Assembly: GCA_020720455.1 (NCBI GenBank) | Contig: DYOQ01000026.1 | Span: forward strand, 1-35,286 | Source of the DNA: Bdellovibrio sp. | GTDB lineage: Bacteria > Bdellovibrionota > Bacteriovoracia > Bacteriovoracales > Bacteriovoracaceae | Direction of reading: 5' to 3' | DNA length: 35,286 nucleotides | Part shown: piece after piece, positions 7,617-15,268 of the stretch | Position numbering within the stretch: position 1 is the stretch's first letter | How the letters are laid out: the number at the start of each line of letters is the position of its first letter | Position numbers and translations under genes: made by a program | The notes under the pieces: model-generated | What the model was told of the DNA's origin: nothing | The model's input: the letters and a program-made list of their open reading frames with translations, nothing else | Databases searched by the model: none

Positions 7617-9533
7617 TCACATATTTTTCAACTTGATTAAAAAAAGTGCGCCTTCACCTAATGTTGACTTAACTTCAATAGTACCACCATGAAGTTCAAC
7701 AAAATATCTCACTAAATATAGCCCAAGCCCAGTACCTTTTATAGAGTGACTCGCATCGTTCTTTACTCTGTAAAATTTTTCAAAGACATGATCAATATCT
7801 TCAGGCGGTATTCCAACACCATTATCTTTAATAGAGATATAGATCCATTCTGCGTCGTCCCAGCTCTTGACCTCGACTATTGAGTTTGCCCCAGAATATT
7901 TTATAGCGTTTTCCACAAGGTTAGAAATAACTCTCTTCATTAGGTCAACATCAATTTCAATTGGATAAAGCGGGGATAAATCTGTCGTAATCTCTACTTT
8001 CCTATCATCTTTTTCAAACTTAAATTTTTCAAGGACACTCTCAATAATTTGATTAATATCTTTCGAAACTTTTTGCAGTGTCAAATTTCTTGATTCAATT
8101 TTTGTCACATCTAGAATAGTGGTTATAAAATTATTAAGTTCCTTCGTTGCTTCGATAATTCCAAATAACCCCTTTCTAACAAATTCATTGGCCCCACTTT
8201 GATTTAACATATTATCGGCCATACCCGCTATCTTTGCCACAGGTGTTTTAAGATCATGTGACATAAGTGAAATAAAGTTGTGCTTTAAATTTTCAACTTT
8301 CTTTAACATCTTTGTCTCTTCTTGAATCGTGTAACGACGTTGATACTCAGCAATTGCAATAAAAGGAACATATACGTAGTACACAACAAAGACAGAGAAT
8401 ATTAAATGAGTTAAATAGATCCATATTCCAAAAATTATAAATGCCAAATAACCAACAAGTAGTATCCCTAGCAGAACTCCACCTGAAATCAACAATCCAT
8501 TTGTTGGTCTAATCCTAGCAACAATAAAAGATAACACCGTAGTGATTATTAAAGCTAAGGCATATGAGACCATCTGAGGAACTTGGTAAACCGTTTTTTT
8601 ATTAATTATCGCTTGAATAATTTCAGCATAAACCATCAGCTTTGATGAACTTAATGTCTCTCTACTGTACGGAGTGCGCACAAAATCAGAACTATTAGAG
8701 ACATACTCAGGGCCTACCAAAACTATTTTGTTGGTAAAAAAACCCTTCGGAAAATTACCAACCAGTGCTCGGTGAAAAGGAATTTTGGATACCTTGCCAT
8801 TAGTTTCAAGAGGAGAAGTATAATATCTATACAGTGCAAACGTCGCATCTGCTTCTCTGTAATAATAACTTCCAAACAGATCATCAACACCTACACTTCT
8901 TAGCCCGATTTTTTCTCGATATTTATTTGCCGTCCACATATAAAGAGTATCTTCTCCCGAGATATTTAACAAGGCCCTCCTCGAAACCCCATCTCTTGCA
9001 AAGACAATACTATCTTCATTTATAATAGCTGATGAAAAACCAAGAGTCTTTAAAGTGAAAATCGGAAGTCTCTCTCCCCACTCATCAATACCAGTACCAA
9101 TTCTAAACGCTCCTCCATTTTTTTGAAAATACTCAACATGATCCTTAAACTCTTTTGCATCATCTTCATCTCGAGAACTTCCAGGCTCATTAAAGTGAAC
9201 AAAATAGTTAATAACCAGAGGACTATCATTTAAAATTTTTTTTAAAAATCTCGTATGTCCCGCAAACGTGTAAGGATACTGCTCTCCAAGAAACTCATCA
9301 CTCTCTTCGTCTAGTGTGACAATTACAACGTTGTCTTCGAAATTAAAACCCAGATCAAGTCTTGCACGAAGATCATAAAGAACTGACTCTATATTAGAAA
9401 ATGAATATTGAAAAAGAATTAACATCGACACAAGCGCAAATATGAATGGATAAAACCTGGTGAAATCTTTCGATTTTAAAAGTTCAAATATTCTGTTCAC
9501 GTTTTTTTCCAAATTGACTAAATACCGTTTCAT
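7617..9533 (-). CDS. CHASE2-domain sensor histidine kinase
   Basis: Membrane sensor kinase, about 638 aa. One membrane segment lies near residues 27-45. A periplasmic CHASE2 domain follows, with YDLRARL and VVIVTLDEESDEFLG near its start. Three more membrane segments then lead to a HisKA domain (SHDLKTP, His426) and an HATPase domain (NLVENAIKYS, DNGVGIPPEDI, GTGLGLYLVRYF). All kinase boxes are intact. The start is uncertain: the ATG at 9533 overlaps the upstream gene by 50 bp, a GTG at 9500 with a weak GGA site would overlap by only 17 bp, and the open frame reaches 9575. It lies directly before an NtrC-type regulator, so the two form a likely two-component pair. Confidence 0.9.
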   Translation of the reverse strand: MKRYLVNLEKNVNRIFELLKSKDFTRFYPFIFALVSMLILFQYSFSNIESVLYDLRARLDLGFNFEDNVVIVTLDEESDEFLGEQYPYTFAGHTRFLKKILNDSPLVINYFVHFNEPGSSRDEDDAKEFKDHVEYFQKNGGAFRIGTGIDEWGERLPIFTLKTLGFSSAIINEDSIVFARDGVSRRALLNISGEDTLYMWTANKYREKIGLRSVGVDDLFGSYYYREADATFALYRYYTSPLETNGKVSKIPFHRALVGNFPKGFFTNKIVLVGPEYVSNSSDFVRTPYSRETLSSSKLMVYAEIIQAIINKKTVYQVPQMVSYALALIITTVLSFIVARIRPTNGLLISGGVLLGILLVGYLAFIIFGIWIYLTHLIFSVFVVYYVYVPFIAIAEYQRRYTIQEETKMLKKVENLKHNFISLMSHDLKTPVAKIAGMADNMLNQSGANEFVRKGLFGIIEATKELNNFITTILDVTKIESRNLTLQKVSKDINQIIESVLEKFKFEKDDRKVEITTDLSPLYPIEIDVDLMKRVISNLVENAIKYSGANSIVEVKSWDDAEWIYISIKDNGVGIPPEDIDHVFEKFYRVKNDASHSIKGTGLGLYLVRYFVELHGGTIEVKSTLGEGALFLIKLKNM

Positions 9534-10299
9534 TCGTAAACAGCTCAATAGATAGTCGATTATTTGCTGGCGCAATCAAACTTAGCTGTGCTCTTGCAAA
9601 ACCAGATGCAGTCGTCGTGTCCACGTGTTGCTCTACTCGCAACTTAGATACTGCAACAGATAACTCAGAAGATTCCTTTTCTTCGAGATAGCAAGATCTT
9701 GTTCCTAAAAAAGACATTATACTCATTTCAAGTAGAACAATTGGGTATATAAGAAATAAAACTGTGCAACGAACCGCTTCAGAAATCCACCCAACATATT
9801 TTATCTGATTACTCTTTCTCAAAATTGTCAGCGGAAATTTTATGACCAGCATAAATGCTGTAAACGTAACTAAGAATGAAACTTTTCTGTTTTTAATTGT
9901 TTCAAGTCCCATTTGGATAACAGCATCTAGCTCTGAAACTGACAATTTTTTTTCTAGTCCATCACCGACAATAAGAGTCTTAGGGCCTGGCCTAAAACAA
10001 CTTATTGGCACTATTTCTAAAGAGTTATTCTCTATAAAATATACAACGACTGGTAGTATTCCAAGTTTCGCACTAATATTTTTAACTTTATTAACAATCA
10101 ATCGATTTTTTTTGGTTGGCCTTCTTACATTATATATGTTGATGACGACATAATCCGAAAATAAGACTATCAGCATACAAACCATCATCCCAACAAACAA
10201 TATTGACCAATTGCCCAGTAAAAGAGAAAGGATTATAAAAGGAGCAAGAAAAAGAAAGGCGAGCAAAATAACAATTGTCATTCCTTTAATATTTCCCAC
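9484..10299 (-). CDS. HtpX/M48-like membrane protein lacking the HExxH active site
   Basis: Two N-terminal membrane segments, then a soluble part, then two more hydrophobic stretches, in the order of HtpX (M48B) proteases. The segment LIVGDGLEKKLSVSELDAVI matches the region just before the HtpX zinc motif, and IKNRK follows it as IKNRD does in HtpX. In between, the HELSH position reads MGLET (about residues 130-134 from this start). Both zinc histidines and the catalytic Glu alignment are lost, so it is predicted proteolytically inactive. The start is uncertain: GTG 10299 has GGGGG 4 bp upstream; ATG 10281 is adjacent to AAAGGA; the open frame begins at 10326. It is the first gene of the kinase-regulator-lspA-lgt run and overlaps the kinase, so a sensor-accessory role is a reasonable inference. 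Confidence 0.72.
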   Translation of the reverse strand: MGNIKGMTIVILLAFLFLAPFIILSLLLGNWSILFVGMMVCMLIVLFSDYVVINIYNVRRPTKKNRLIVNKVKNISAKLGILPVVVYFIENNSLEIVPISCFRPGPKTLIVGDGLEKKLSVSELDAVIQMGLETIKNRKVSFLVTFTAFMLVIKFPLTILRKSNQIKYVGWISEAVRCTVLFLIYPIVLLEMSIMSFLGTRSCYLEEKESSELSVAVSKLRVEQHVDTTTASGFARAQLSLIAPANNRLSIELFTNETVFSQFGKKREQNI

Positions 10300-10439
10300 A
10301 TGGCCCCCAAAAAATGTGCAGCGCACAAATACCTGTTATTATTACAATCTGCTCGTTAATGATAGACAATTTCCCAGATAAACGCTATTAGTAATCTGCT
10401 TCGCATGTTACGCGTGTAACTATTTTGGGGGATTGAAAT

Positions 10440-11276
10440 ATGGCCTTTAATCGTCTTTTATTCGGTACTGCCGGTGTTCCAAATTCTACTCATAGAAAAA
10501 GTAACCCTGTTGAGGGTGTTAAGCAGATTCATGCATTAGGTTTAGACTGTATGCAACTAGAATTTGCGCACGGAGTAAGAATGAAAGAAGAGGTCTCCTC
10601 AGGACTTCGAAAAATTTCTTACGAGCTTGGAATTCCTCTAACTTCTCATGGCCCATATTACATTAACTTAAACGCTAGAGAACAAGATAAAATCGACTCT
10701 TCTGTTGAACGAATTATTCAAACCGCAAAAATTTCAGATCTGTGTGGAGCAGAGTCTATGACTTTTCACGCAGCGTTTTACATGAAAGACTCTCCATACG
10801 ACGTTTTTGATCTAGTTGAAAAAAGTATGAACGTTATTCAGGAGCGCCTTGGTAGACTAGATATCGAAATTGAACTGAGACCAGAACTAACTGGTAAAAC
10901 GAGCCAGTTTGGTTCTCTTGAAGAACTTATCACTCTTACAAAGAGTGTCGGTTCGTGCCATCCATGTATGGATTTTTCCCACCTGTTTGCCAGAACTGGA
11001 AAATATAATAGCTATCAAGAATTCACTGAAGTTTTGAATGTACTTAAAACAGAGCTAGGTGACGTCGCACTTCAAAATATGCACTTACATCTTTCTGGTA
11101 TCAGCGCAAACTCTAAAGGTGACCTAAAGCACCTCAATCTTAAAGACTCAAGTTTCAACTGGAAAGATCTTCTTAGAAGTTTGAAGGATTATGATTGTAG
11201 AGGATACGTTATCAGCGGAAGTCCAAATCTTGAAAAAGATGCTCTTATGATGAAAGAATACTACATGGCCCTTTAA
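10440..11276 (+). CDS. Endonuclease IV-like TIM-barrel protein (AP endonuclease family 2), one metal ligand missing
   Basis: A 278-aa TIM barrel of the short, archaeal-like endonuclease IV type. By alignment from memory to E. coli Nfo, the metal ligands are H70 (SHGPYY), H110 (FHAAFY), E149 (LRPELTGK), D178 and H181 (MDFSH), H215 or H217 (HLHLSG), D228 and H231. The last ligand, Glu261 in Nfo, falls at the motif usually read ESP.LE.DA; here it is GSPNLEKDA, with Gly260 encoded by GGA. The rest of the site is intact. GGGGGA 8 bp before the ATG is a good ribosome site. It is divergent from the kinase operon and single. It is either a base-excision-repair nuclease with altered metal binding or a relative with another role. 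Confidence 0.82.
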   Translation: MAFNRLLFGTAGVPNSTHRKSNPVEGVKQIHALGLDCMQLEFAHGVRMKEEVSSGLRKISYELGIPLTSHGPYYINLNAREQDKIDSSVERIIQTAKISDLCGAESMTFHAAFYMKDSPYDVFDLVEKSMNVIQERLGRLDIEIELRPELTGKTSQFGSLEELITLTKSVGSCHPCMDFSHLFARTGKYNSYQEFTEVLNVLKTELGDVALQNMHLHLSGISANSKGDLKHLNLKDSSFNWKDLLRSLKDYDCRGYVISGSPNLEKDALMMKEYYMAL

Positions 11277-11293
11277 GGTTTCTTTAATCCTGC

Positions 11294-11812
11294 CTACGCA
11301 GCAATTGGAGTATTATCACTGATCAATGATAATATAGAATTATACATTGTGGTATCGCCACGTGGGATAAACACCAACTTAAACATTTGACCTTCAAAAA
11401 GAAATAACAAACTAGTGTCATAGCTAACAAATGGACAAAGCACATCTAGTAATGATTGCTTATCACTATTTTCATCTAACAGATATCTTTGCAACTCGGC
11501 AGTAGCTGGAGAGATCTCAGAAAAAATTTCCCAGTTCTCTGGAAAATCTAAAACTCCTCCAGGGATAGCTAATCTGAAACATCTACTCTCTCGTAAATAC
11601 CGGCCATGGAAAACCGTGACTCCAACCTGAACAATTTTTTCAATCTTCTCATTCAGAATAGATTTTTCTTTATCCGACAAAACTAAATTTGACCTTTTAA
11701 CAAAATAGTCATGAAGTGCGTGATGATCCATTTCAAGCTCAGTATAGCCAGTGCTCACAAGTGTTTCATCAATAAGTTTTTTATAAAAATTTCCAATATC
11801 ATTATTATCCAT
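11294..11812 (-). CDS. Hypothetical protein, 172 aa
   Basis: Not recognised. It is a soluble, mixed alpha/beta protein with an acidic N terminus, a central RCFRLAIPGGVLDFPENW segment and a hydrophobic stretch SLLFLFEGQMFKLVFIPRG near the C terminus. There is no signal peptide, Cys motif or membrane segment. The ATG at 11812 has no clear Shine-Dalgarno sequence. It follows a lipoprotein gene by 31 bp and may be co-transcribed with it and with the PilZ-like gene. It ends 17 bp from the convergent endonuclease IV-like gene. Confidence 0.72.
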   Translation of the reverse strand: MDNNDIGNFYKKLIDETLVSTGYTELEMDHHALHDYFVKRSNLVLSDKEKSILNEKIEKIVQVGVTVFHGRYLRESRCFRLAIPGGVLDFPENWEIFSEISPATAELQRYLLDENSDKQSLLDVLCPFVSYDTSLLFLFEGQMFKLVFIPRGDTTMYNSILSLISDNTPIAA

Positions 11813-11843
11813 GACAGACTATCGGCAATTCTTGCTCGATTCG

Positions 11844-12290
11844 TTAGGGAAAAATTGGTTTTTTTGAATCATAAAAGGTTTTGATATTGCTAATATCTGC
11901 TATTTTCCAACTACCACTTTCCATTCTCATATCAGCAATTTTTTTAATCTCAGCATTGAACGATAACTCGTTAGACTTAGATATAGAGTACTTGACAATA
12001 TAGGTAAGATAACATTGGTCGACTTCACATTTTTTGATATTAATATTAAAGCTAATCAACTTATACCCTTCCATATTACTAAAATTTTTAAACTCTTCAT
12101 CTGTCATCTCAGCAATATTTATATTTAAAACACCTGTTGTCATTGAAAGCATGTCATCTCTCGTCTGCCCAGGAACAAAGCGGTAATCAACAAACCTCTT
12201 AAGCACAGACTCTGGACCTCGCTTGTCCTCACACGAGTAAAGACTCAGCAATGCGCACACAATAAACAAACATTTAATTAATTTCGTCAT
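11844..12290 (-). CDS. Putative lipoprotein, unknown function
   Basis: Short basic N terminus, hydrophobic core and a lipobox ending LYSC (Cys20) predict a lipoprotein, a substrate for the Lgt/LspA pair encoded nearby. The mature part is ~129 aa with alternating polar/hydrophobic strands (for example YLTYIVKYSIS and SWKIADISNIKTFY), which resembles a small alpha+beta fold such as NTF2-like domains; that likeness is only an impression. GAGGG precedes the start, which lies 1 bp after the stop codon of the upstream gene (TGATATG), so translation is coupled to it. Confidence 0.75.
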   Translation of the reverse strand: MTKLIKCLFIVCALLSLYSCEDKRGPESVLKRFVDYRFVPGQTRDDMLSMTTGVLNINIAEMTDEEFKNFSNMEGYKLISFNINIKKCEVDQCYLTYIVKYSISKSNELSFNAEIKKIADMRMESGSWKIADISNIKTFYDSKKPIFP

Positions 12291-12291
12291 A

Positions 12292-13038
12292 TCAAACCCT
12301 CACACTTCTTGGATTATATCCCCTATGGCTTATAATTGTAAAAAAATCTCTCCACCTATTTGTTCCCCGTTCAAAACTTTTACCGTCATCGATAAATCTT
12401 ATTCCTACCCCGCCATCATAACTTGTCGTAATTTGACCGTACTCTTTAAACTTATGGTTAACAAAATCGATGGTAAGTATAATATTACCCTTAATAGAAC
12501 TGAAGTCTCTCTCGTTTTTATATCTTAAAAAACACTCACACTCACCCCAGTTTGTCAGGTGGCACTCGGCAGATTTCGACTCATCATTTATTTGAGAGAT
12601 TGTAGCATAAATTGTGTAACTGCTTTTTTGCCCAATATCTTGTTTTGCATATCCTGGCCAGTAGACAACAATCTCCAACTCTTGCTGCCATAAAGCAAAA
12701 AAATATATTGCTGACAGCACATAGATAAAGCAAAAAACTAAAACCACTTTGTCAAAACTTTCAAAATAGACAATAAGATTATTAAAAACTGCCAATGCCA
12801 AAAAAAGAGCAAATACTATTTTTGAAAACCGAGCAGCATAGTAGACTAAAACATTTGATGCAATAGCTAGCGCAACTAATAGCTTGTTATCAAACAAATA
12901 GTTTTTAAAAGAGAAAAGATTGAATGCTGTGACACCTCTACCAAGTGACAATATGATGTGGTAAAAAAAAATTGAAATTATAATAAAAAATATCGTGTTG
13001 ATTGTGGCCGATCCACGCTTATGAACTTTAACTCCCAT
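12292..13038 (-). CDS. Membrane protein with C-terminal PilZ-like domain
   Basis: About four hydrophobic segments in residues 15-120 are followed by a ~125-residue cytoplasmic domain. That domain has strands reading CHLTNWGECECFLRY and ITTSYDGGVGIRFID, spaced as in PilZ domains where an N.S..G turn is expected. The usual RxxxR arginine motif is not obvious, so c-di-GMP binding is doubtful. The ATG at 13038 has AGGAATAG upstream. It heads a three-gene cluster with a lipoprotein and a 172-aa protein. The membrane part is certain; the PilZ reading is tentative. Confidence 0.65.
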   Translation of the reverse strand: MGVKVHKRGSATINTIFFIIISIFFYHIILSLGRGVTAFNLFSFKNYLFDNKLLVALAIASNVLVYYAARFSKIVFALFLALAVFNNLIVYFESFDKVVLVFCFIYVLSAIYFFALWQQELEIVVYWPGYAKQDIGQKSSYTIYATISQINDESKSAECHLTNWGECECFLRYKNERDFSSIKGNIILTIDFVNHKFKEYGQITTSYDGGVGIRFIDDGKSFERGTNRWRDFFTIISHRGYNPRSVRV

Positions 13039-13055
13039 TTCTATTCCTATTCCTA

Positions 13056-13084
13056 TTTATAAATAACCAAATAAGTAATATAAT
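13056..13084 (+). promoter_or_regulatory. Promoter of the ferredoxin gene, predicting a leaderless mRNA
   Basis: TTTATA (13056-13061), a 17-bp spacer, and a perfect TATAAT (13079-13084). The ATG begins only 6 bp after the -10 box, at about the expected transcription start, and no Shine-Dalgarno sequence can fit. Confidence 0.55.
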
Positions 13085-13092
13085 AACCAAAT
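13063..13092 (+). repeat. Two ATAACCAAAT direct repeats, 20 bp apart
   Basis: Identical decamers at 13063-13072 and 13083-13092 flank and overlap the -10 box and start codon of the ferredoxin gene. The 20-bp period is two helical turns, which fits a regulator binding on one face, but chance is possible in such AT-rich DNA. Confidence 0.45.
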
Positions 13093-13285
13093 GTTGCCCT
13101 ATCTCCAAATTAATTTAAAATGTATCGACTGTGATAATTGCAGAATTATTTGCCCAGATAACGCAATCTTAAGGATAAATGGCACCTACCACCTAAATAC
13201 GTGGAGTTGTTCTGTGTGCGCCATTTGTTTAGAAATATGTCCCGTAGATGCAATCGTTATGATTGAACCAAAAGAGCTTGATTAA
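13091..13285 (+). CDS. 2[4Fe-4S] ferredoxin-like protein
   Basis: A 64-aa protein with two complete C-x2-C-x2-C-x3-C-P motifs (CIDCDNCRIICP and CSVCAICLEICP), so two 4Fe-4S clusters are expected, for low-potential electron transfer. It has the length and spacing of small bacterial ferredoxins. The only possible start is the ATG at 13091, since an in-frame stop lies 15 bp upstream. No ribosome site is present (see the promoter entry). Its stop shares the bases TTAA with the stop of the convergent nucleotidyltransferase gene. No obvious redox partner is adjacent; etfBA lies about 5.6 kb away. Confidence 0.9.
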   Translation: MLPYLQINLKCIDCDNCRIICPDNAILRINGTYHLNTWSCSVCAICLEICPVDAIVMIEPKELD

Positions 13286-14235
13286 TACTTAGTGAAAAAC
13301 TCTTTAAAATATACACCTGGTCCGAAATCTTTTAATGGTTCGCCATCAATTATAACAGCTGGGCCAGTCACTTTTACTTTCTCCGCACAACCAAAATTAC
13401 ATACATCCTTAATTAGTGATCCATATGAATTGCCAAATGTAGAAATTTTATCCATCTGTATAACACTGTTTTTTCTGCAAAAATTTATCATGGGATCTGA
13501 TTCATTTTCTTTATTTTTCACATAACGCTTAAGCAAGTGCAAAATTGAGGTAGTATAGCGTTCGATTGTTCCAAAGTCCCACTCATCAAAAATTTCTGGG
13601 CAATACACTCCAACGCCGTATTGATCATAATTCGCAACTGATTCAAAAAAACGAGAAGGGCCTTTGACTAAATTTAGTGAGTCTAATTTTATTATCGAAA
13701 CCCCAGCATAAGTATAAAAATTCTCTGGGGCTTCAAGATTTTTAACAACCCCACCAAATGAAGAATCTTCATGAATCACAATCTGGTTATAACCTTCATC
13801 TTTTGTGACTGGAATTCCCATGATTGTCACACTTTTCTTAGCAGCAATTTGTTTAAATGCTTCCCATATTTTTTTTTGAAGAAAAATAAAGTGGTCAGCA
13901 TTAAGAGTCAATAGGTACTCGTTTCTAATATCGCCCATGTATGAAGCTACGTTGTGAATTGGCCCACCTGAATCAAGTAAAACTTCTTCATGCAAAACTG
14001 TGATGCTTTCGTCATTAAGAGAATTAATGTGATTGGCCACTTGATCTGAAAGGTGATGGGTATTTATAAAAATACGCTCACAGCCAAAATCTTTAGCATG
14101 ACTAATTTGTAATTCCAAAAGGGTTTTTTCAAATACTGGCCAGAGCACCTTTGGAAGGATCTGTCCAATCTCCCCCATTCTAGTTCCTTTTCCTGCTGCA
14201 AAAATAAGACAGTTTTTAACTTTCATAATATGCAA
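13282..14235 (-). CDS. Sugar-1-phosphate nucleotidyltransferase, MurU-like
   Basis: The N-terminal half is an NTP-transferase fold: the nucleotide-binding motif FAAGKGTRM, then LPKVLWPV (with the catalytic Lys expected in the PK position), LLDSGGPIHN and LTLNADHF. At 317 aa it is longer than MurU of Pseudomonas (~220 aa) owing to a C-terminal extension of ~90 residues. It follows an AmgK-like kinase with overlapping ends. That is the known amgK-murU arrangement for making UDP-MurNAc from recycled MurNAc, and context is the main reason for this name. ATG 14235 or ATG 14226 could be the start; neither has a good ribosome site, so coupling to the upstream gene is likely. Mannose-1-phosphate guanylyltransferase-type activity is the main alternative. 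Confidence 0.8.
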   Translation of the reverse strand: MHIMKVKNCLIFAAGKGTRMGEIGQILPKVLWPVFEKTLLELQISHAKDFGCERIFINTHHLSDQVANHINSLNDESITVLHEEVLLDSGGPIHNVASYMGDIRNEYLLTLNADHFIFLQKKIWEAFKQIAAKKSVTIMGIPVTKDEGYNQIVIHEDSSFGGVVKNLEAPENFYTYAGVSIIKLDSLNLVKGPSRFFESVANYDQYGVGVYCPEIFDEWDFGTIERYTTSILHLLKRYVKNKENESDPMINFCRKNSVIQMDKISTFGNSYGSLIKDVCNFGCAEKVKVTGPAVIIDGEPLKDFGPGVYFKEFFTKY

Positions 14236-15268
14236 GAGATAGAGTCTGTCTGACTGGTTTAAATTCAGGATATTTAAGAAGTATTGTTCTTAATTTTTCA
14301 AATCCAAAACCTATATACTTCAAATACCTTCTATCTGCTCGTAAAGAATAAATATACGAGAAACTTCCAATCGCTTTTAGCACTCTTTGCATTGCCATTA
14401 AGTCGTAATATTCCTCGAACTCAGCATAGCTAGACTGATCGAATTTTCCCTTAACAAAATTTTCCCAATACATTATTTTTAATAGCTCAAGATTGTGTGG
14501 AGTTATTTGGTAATAACAATCTTCAAGTAACGACACCAAATCGTACTGAGGGATACCCATTCTAGCATCTTGAAAATCAATTACTACTAACTCATCACCT
14601 TTTGCCATGATATTTCTCGAGTGGTAATCTCGGTGGGTCAGCACCATTTTTTTTGATGATAGACGCTTACAGATTGTTTCATACGAGCTGAGTAAAATTT
14701 TTCTCTCGTTATCATTAATTTCGTATTCTAAAAATTTGCCAATAAAGTATTTTATTGAAAATTCAATCTCACCCATTAGCTTAGCTTCATCAAATGCCAT
14801 CTTAGTAAAATTTTTTGTCGGATACTTGTTCACATCTATTGTCTGAATTTTTATTAGAAGTTCTAAGCACCGTTCATAAATTGACAACTCTTCACCGGCC
14901 GACTGCCCTCTTGCCACTAGCGATAACATCGTTCGGTCACCAAGATCCTCTTCTAAGATATACCCTTTTGTAAGATCGTAATCCAAAACGGCAGGAACAC
15001 GAACCCCGTTCTCTTCCAGCACACGCTGAACCACAATGAACGGAAACTCTTCTACTATTACATCCTTTACATTTGAAGAAGCAGGAGGCGTGTCTAAACA
15101 AACCACATAGGACTTTTCTTTGGTATCTACTCTATAATACCTTCTAGTCGACGCATCTCCGGTTAACCTCTCAACATGTTTAATACCGCCACTAATAGCT
15201 TTTTTTGAATGAACGGAATCTTCAAATAAACTCTCAACAAACAACCGCTCAGTCTGTTCCAATTTCAC
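14216..15268 (-). CDS. amgK: AmgK-like amino-sugar (MurNAc/GlcNAc) anomeric kinase
   Basis: An aminoglycoside phosphotransferase-fold kinase of 350 aa. The N-terminal LTGDASTRRYYRV loop and ILEEDLGDR match AmgK proteins. The catalytic loop is HRDYHSRNIM and the metal-binding segment VIDFQDARMG, followed by the AmgK-typical YDLVSLLEDCYY. AmgK phosphorylates C1 of MurNAc or GlcNAc released by peptidoglycan turnover, bypassing fosfomycin-sensitive synthesis. The start is a GTG at 15268 with GAGGT 6 bp upstream, overlapping the preceding gene by 20 bp. It overlaps the nucleotidyltransferase downstream. If the organism is predatory, prey wall sugars could be the substrate; that is speculation. Confidence 0.85.
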   Translation of the reverse strand: MKLEQTERLFVESLFEDSVHSKKAISGGIKHVERLTGDASTRRYYRVDTKEKSYVVCLDTPPASSNVKDVIVEEFPFIVVQRVLEENGVRVPAVLDYDLTKGYILEEDLGDRTMLSLVARGQSAGEELSIYERCLELLIKIQTIDVNKYPTKNFTKMAFDEAKLMGEIEFSIKYFIGKFLEYEINDNERKILLSSYETICKRLSSKKMVLTHRDYHSRNIMAKGDELVVIDFQDARMGIPQYDLVSLLEDCYYQITPHNLELLKIMYWENFVKGKFDQSSYAEFEEYYDLMAMQRVLKAIGSFSYIYSLRADRRYLKYIGFGFEKLRTILLKYPEFKPVRQTLSLAYYES

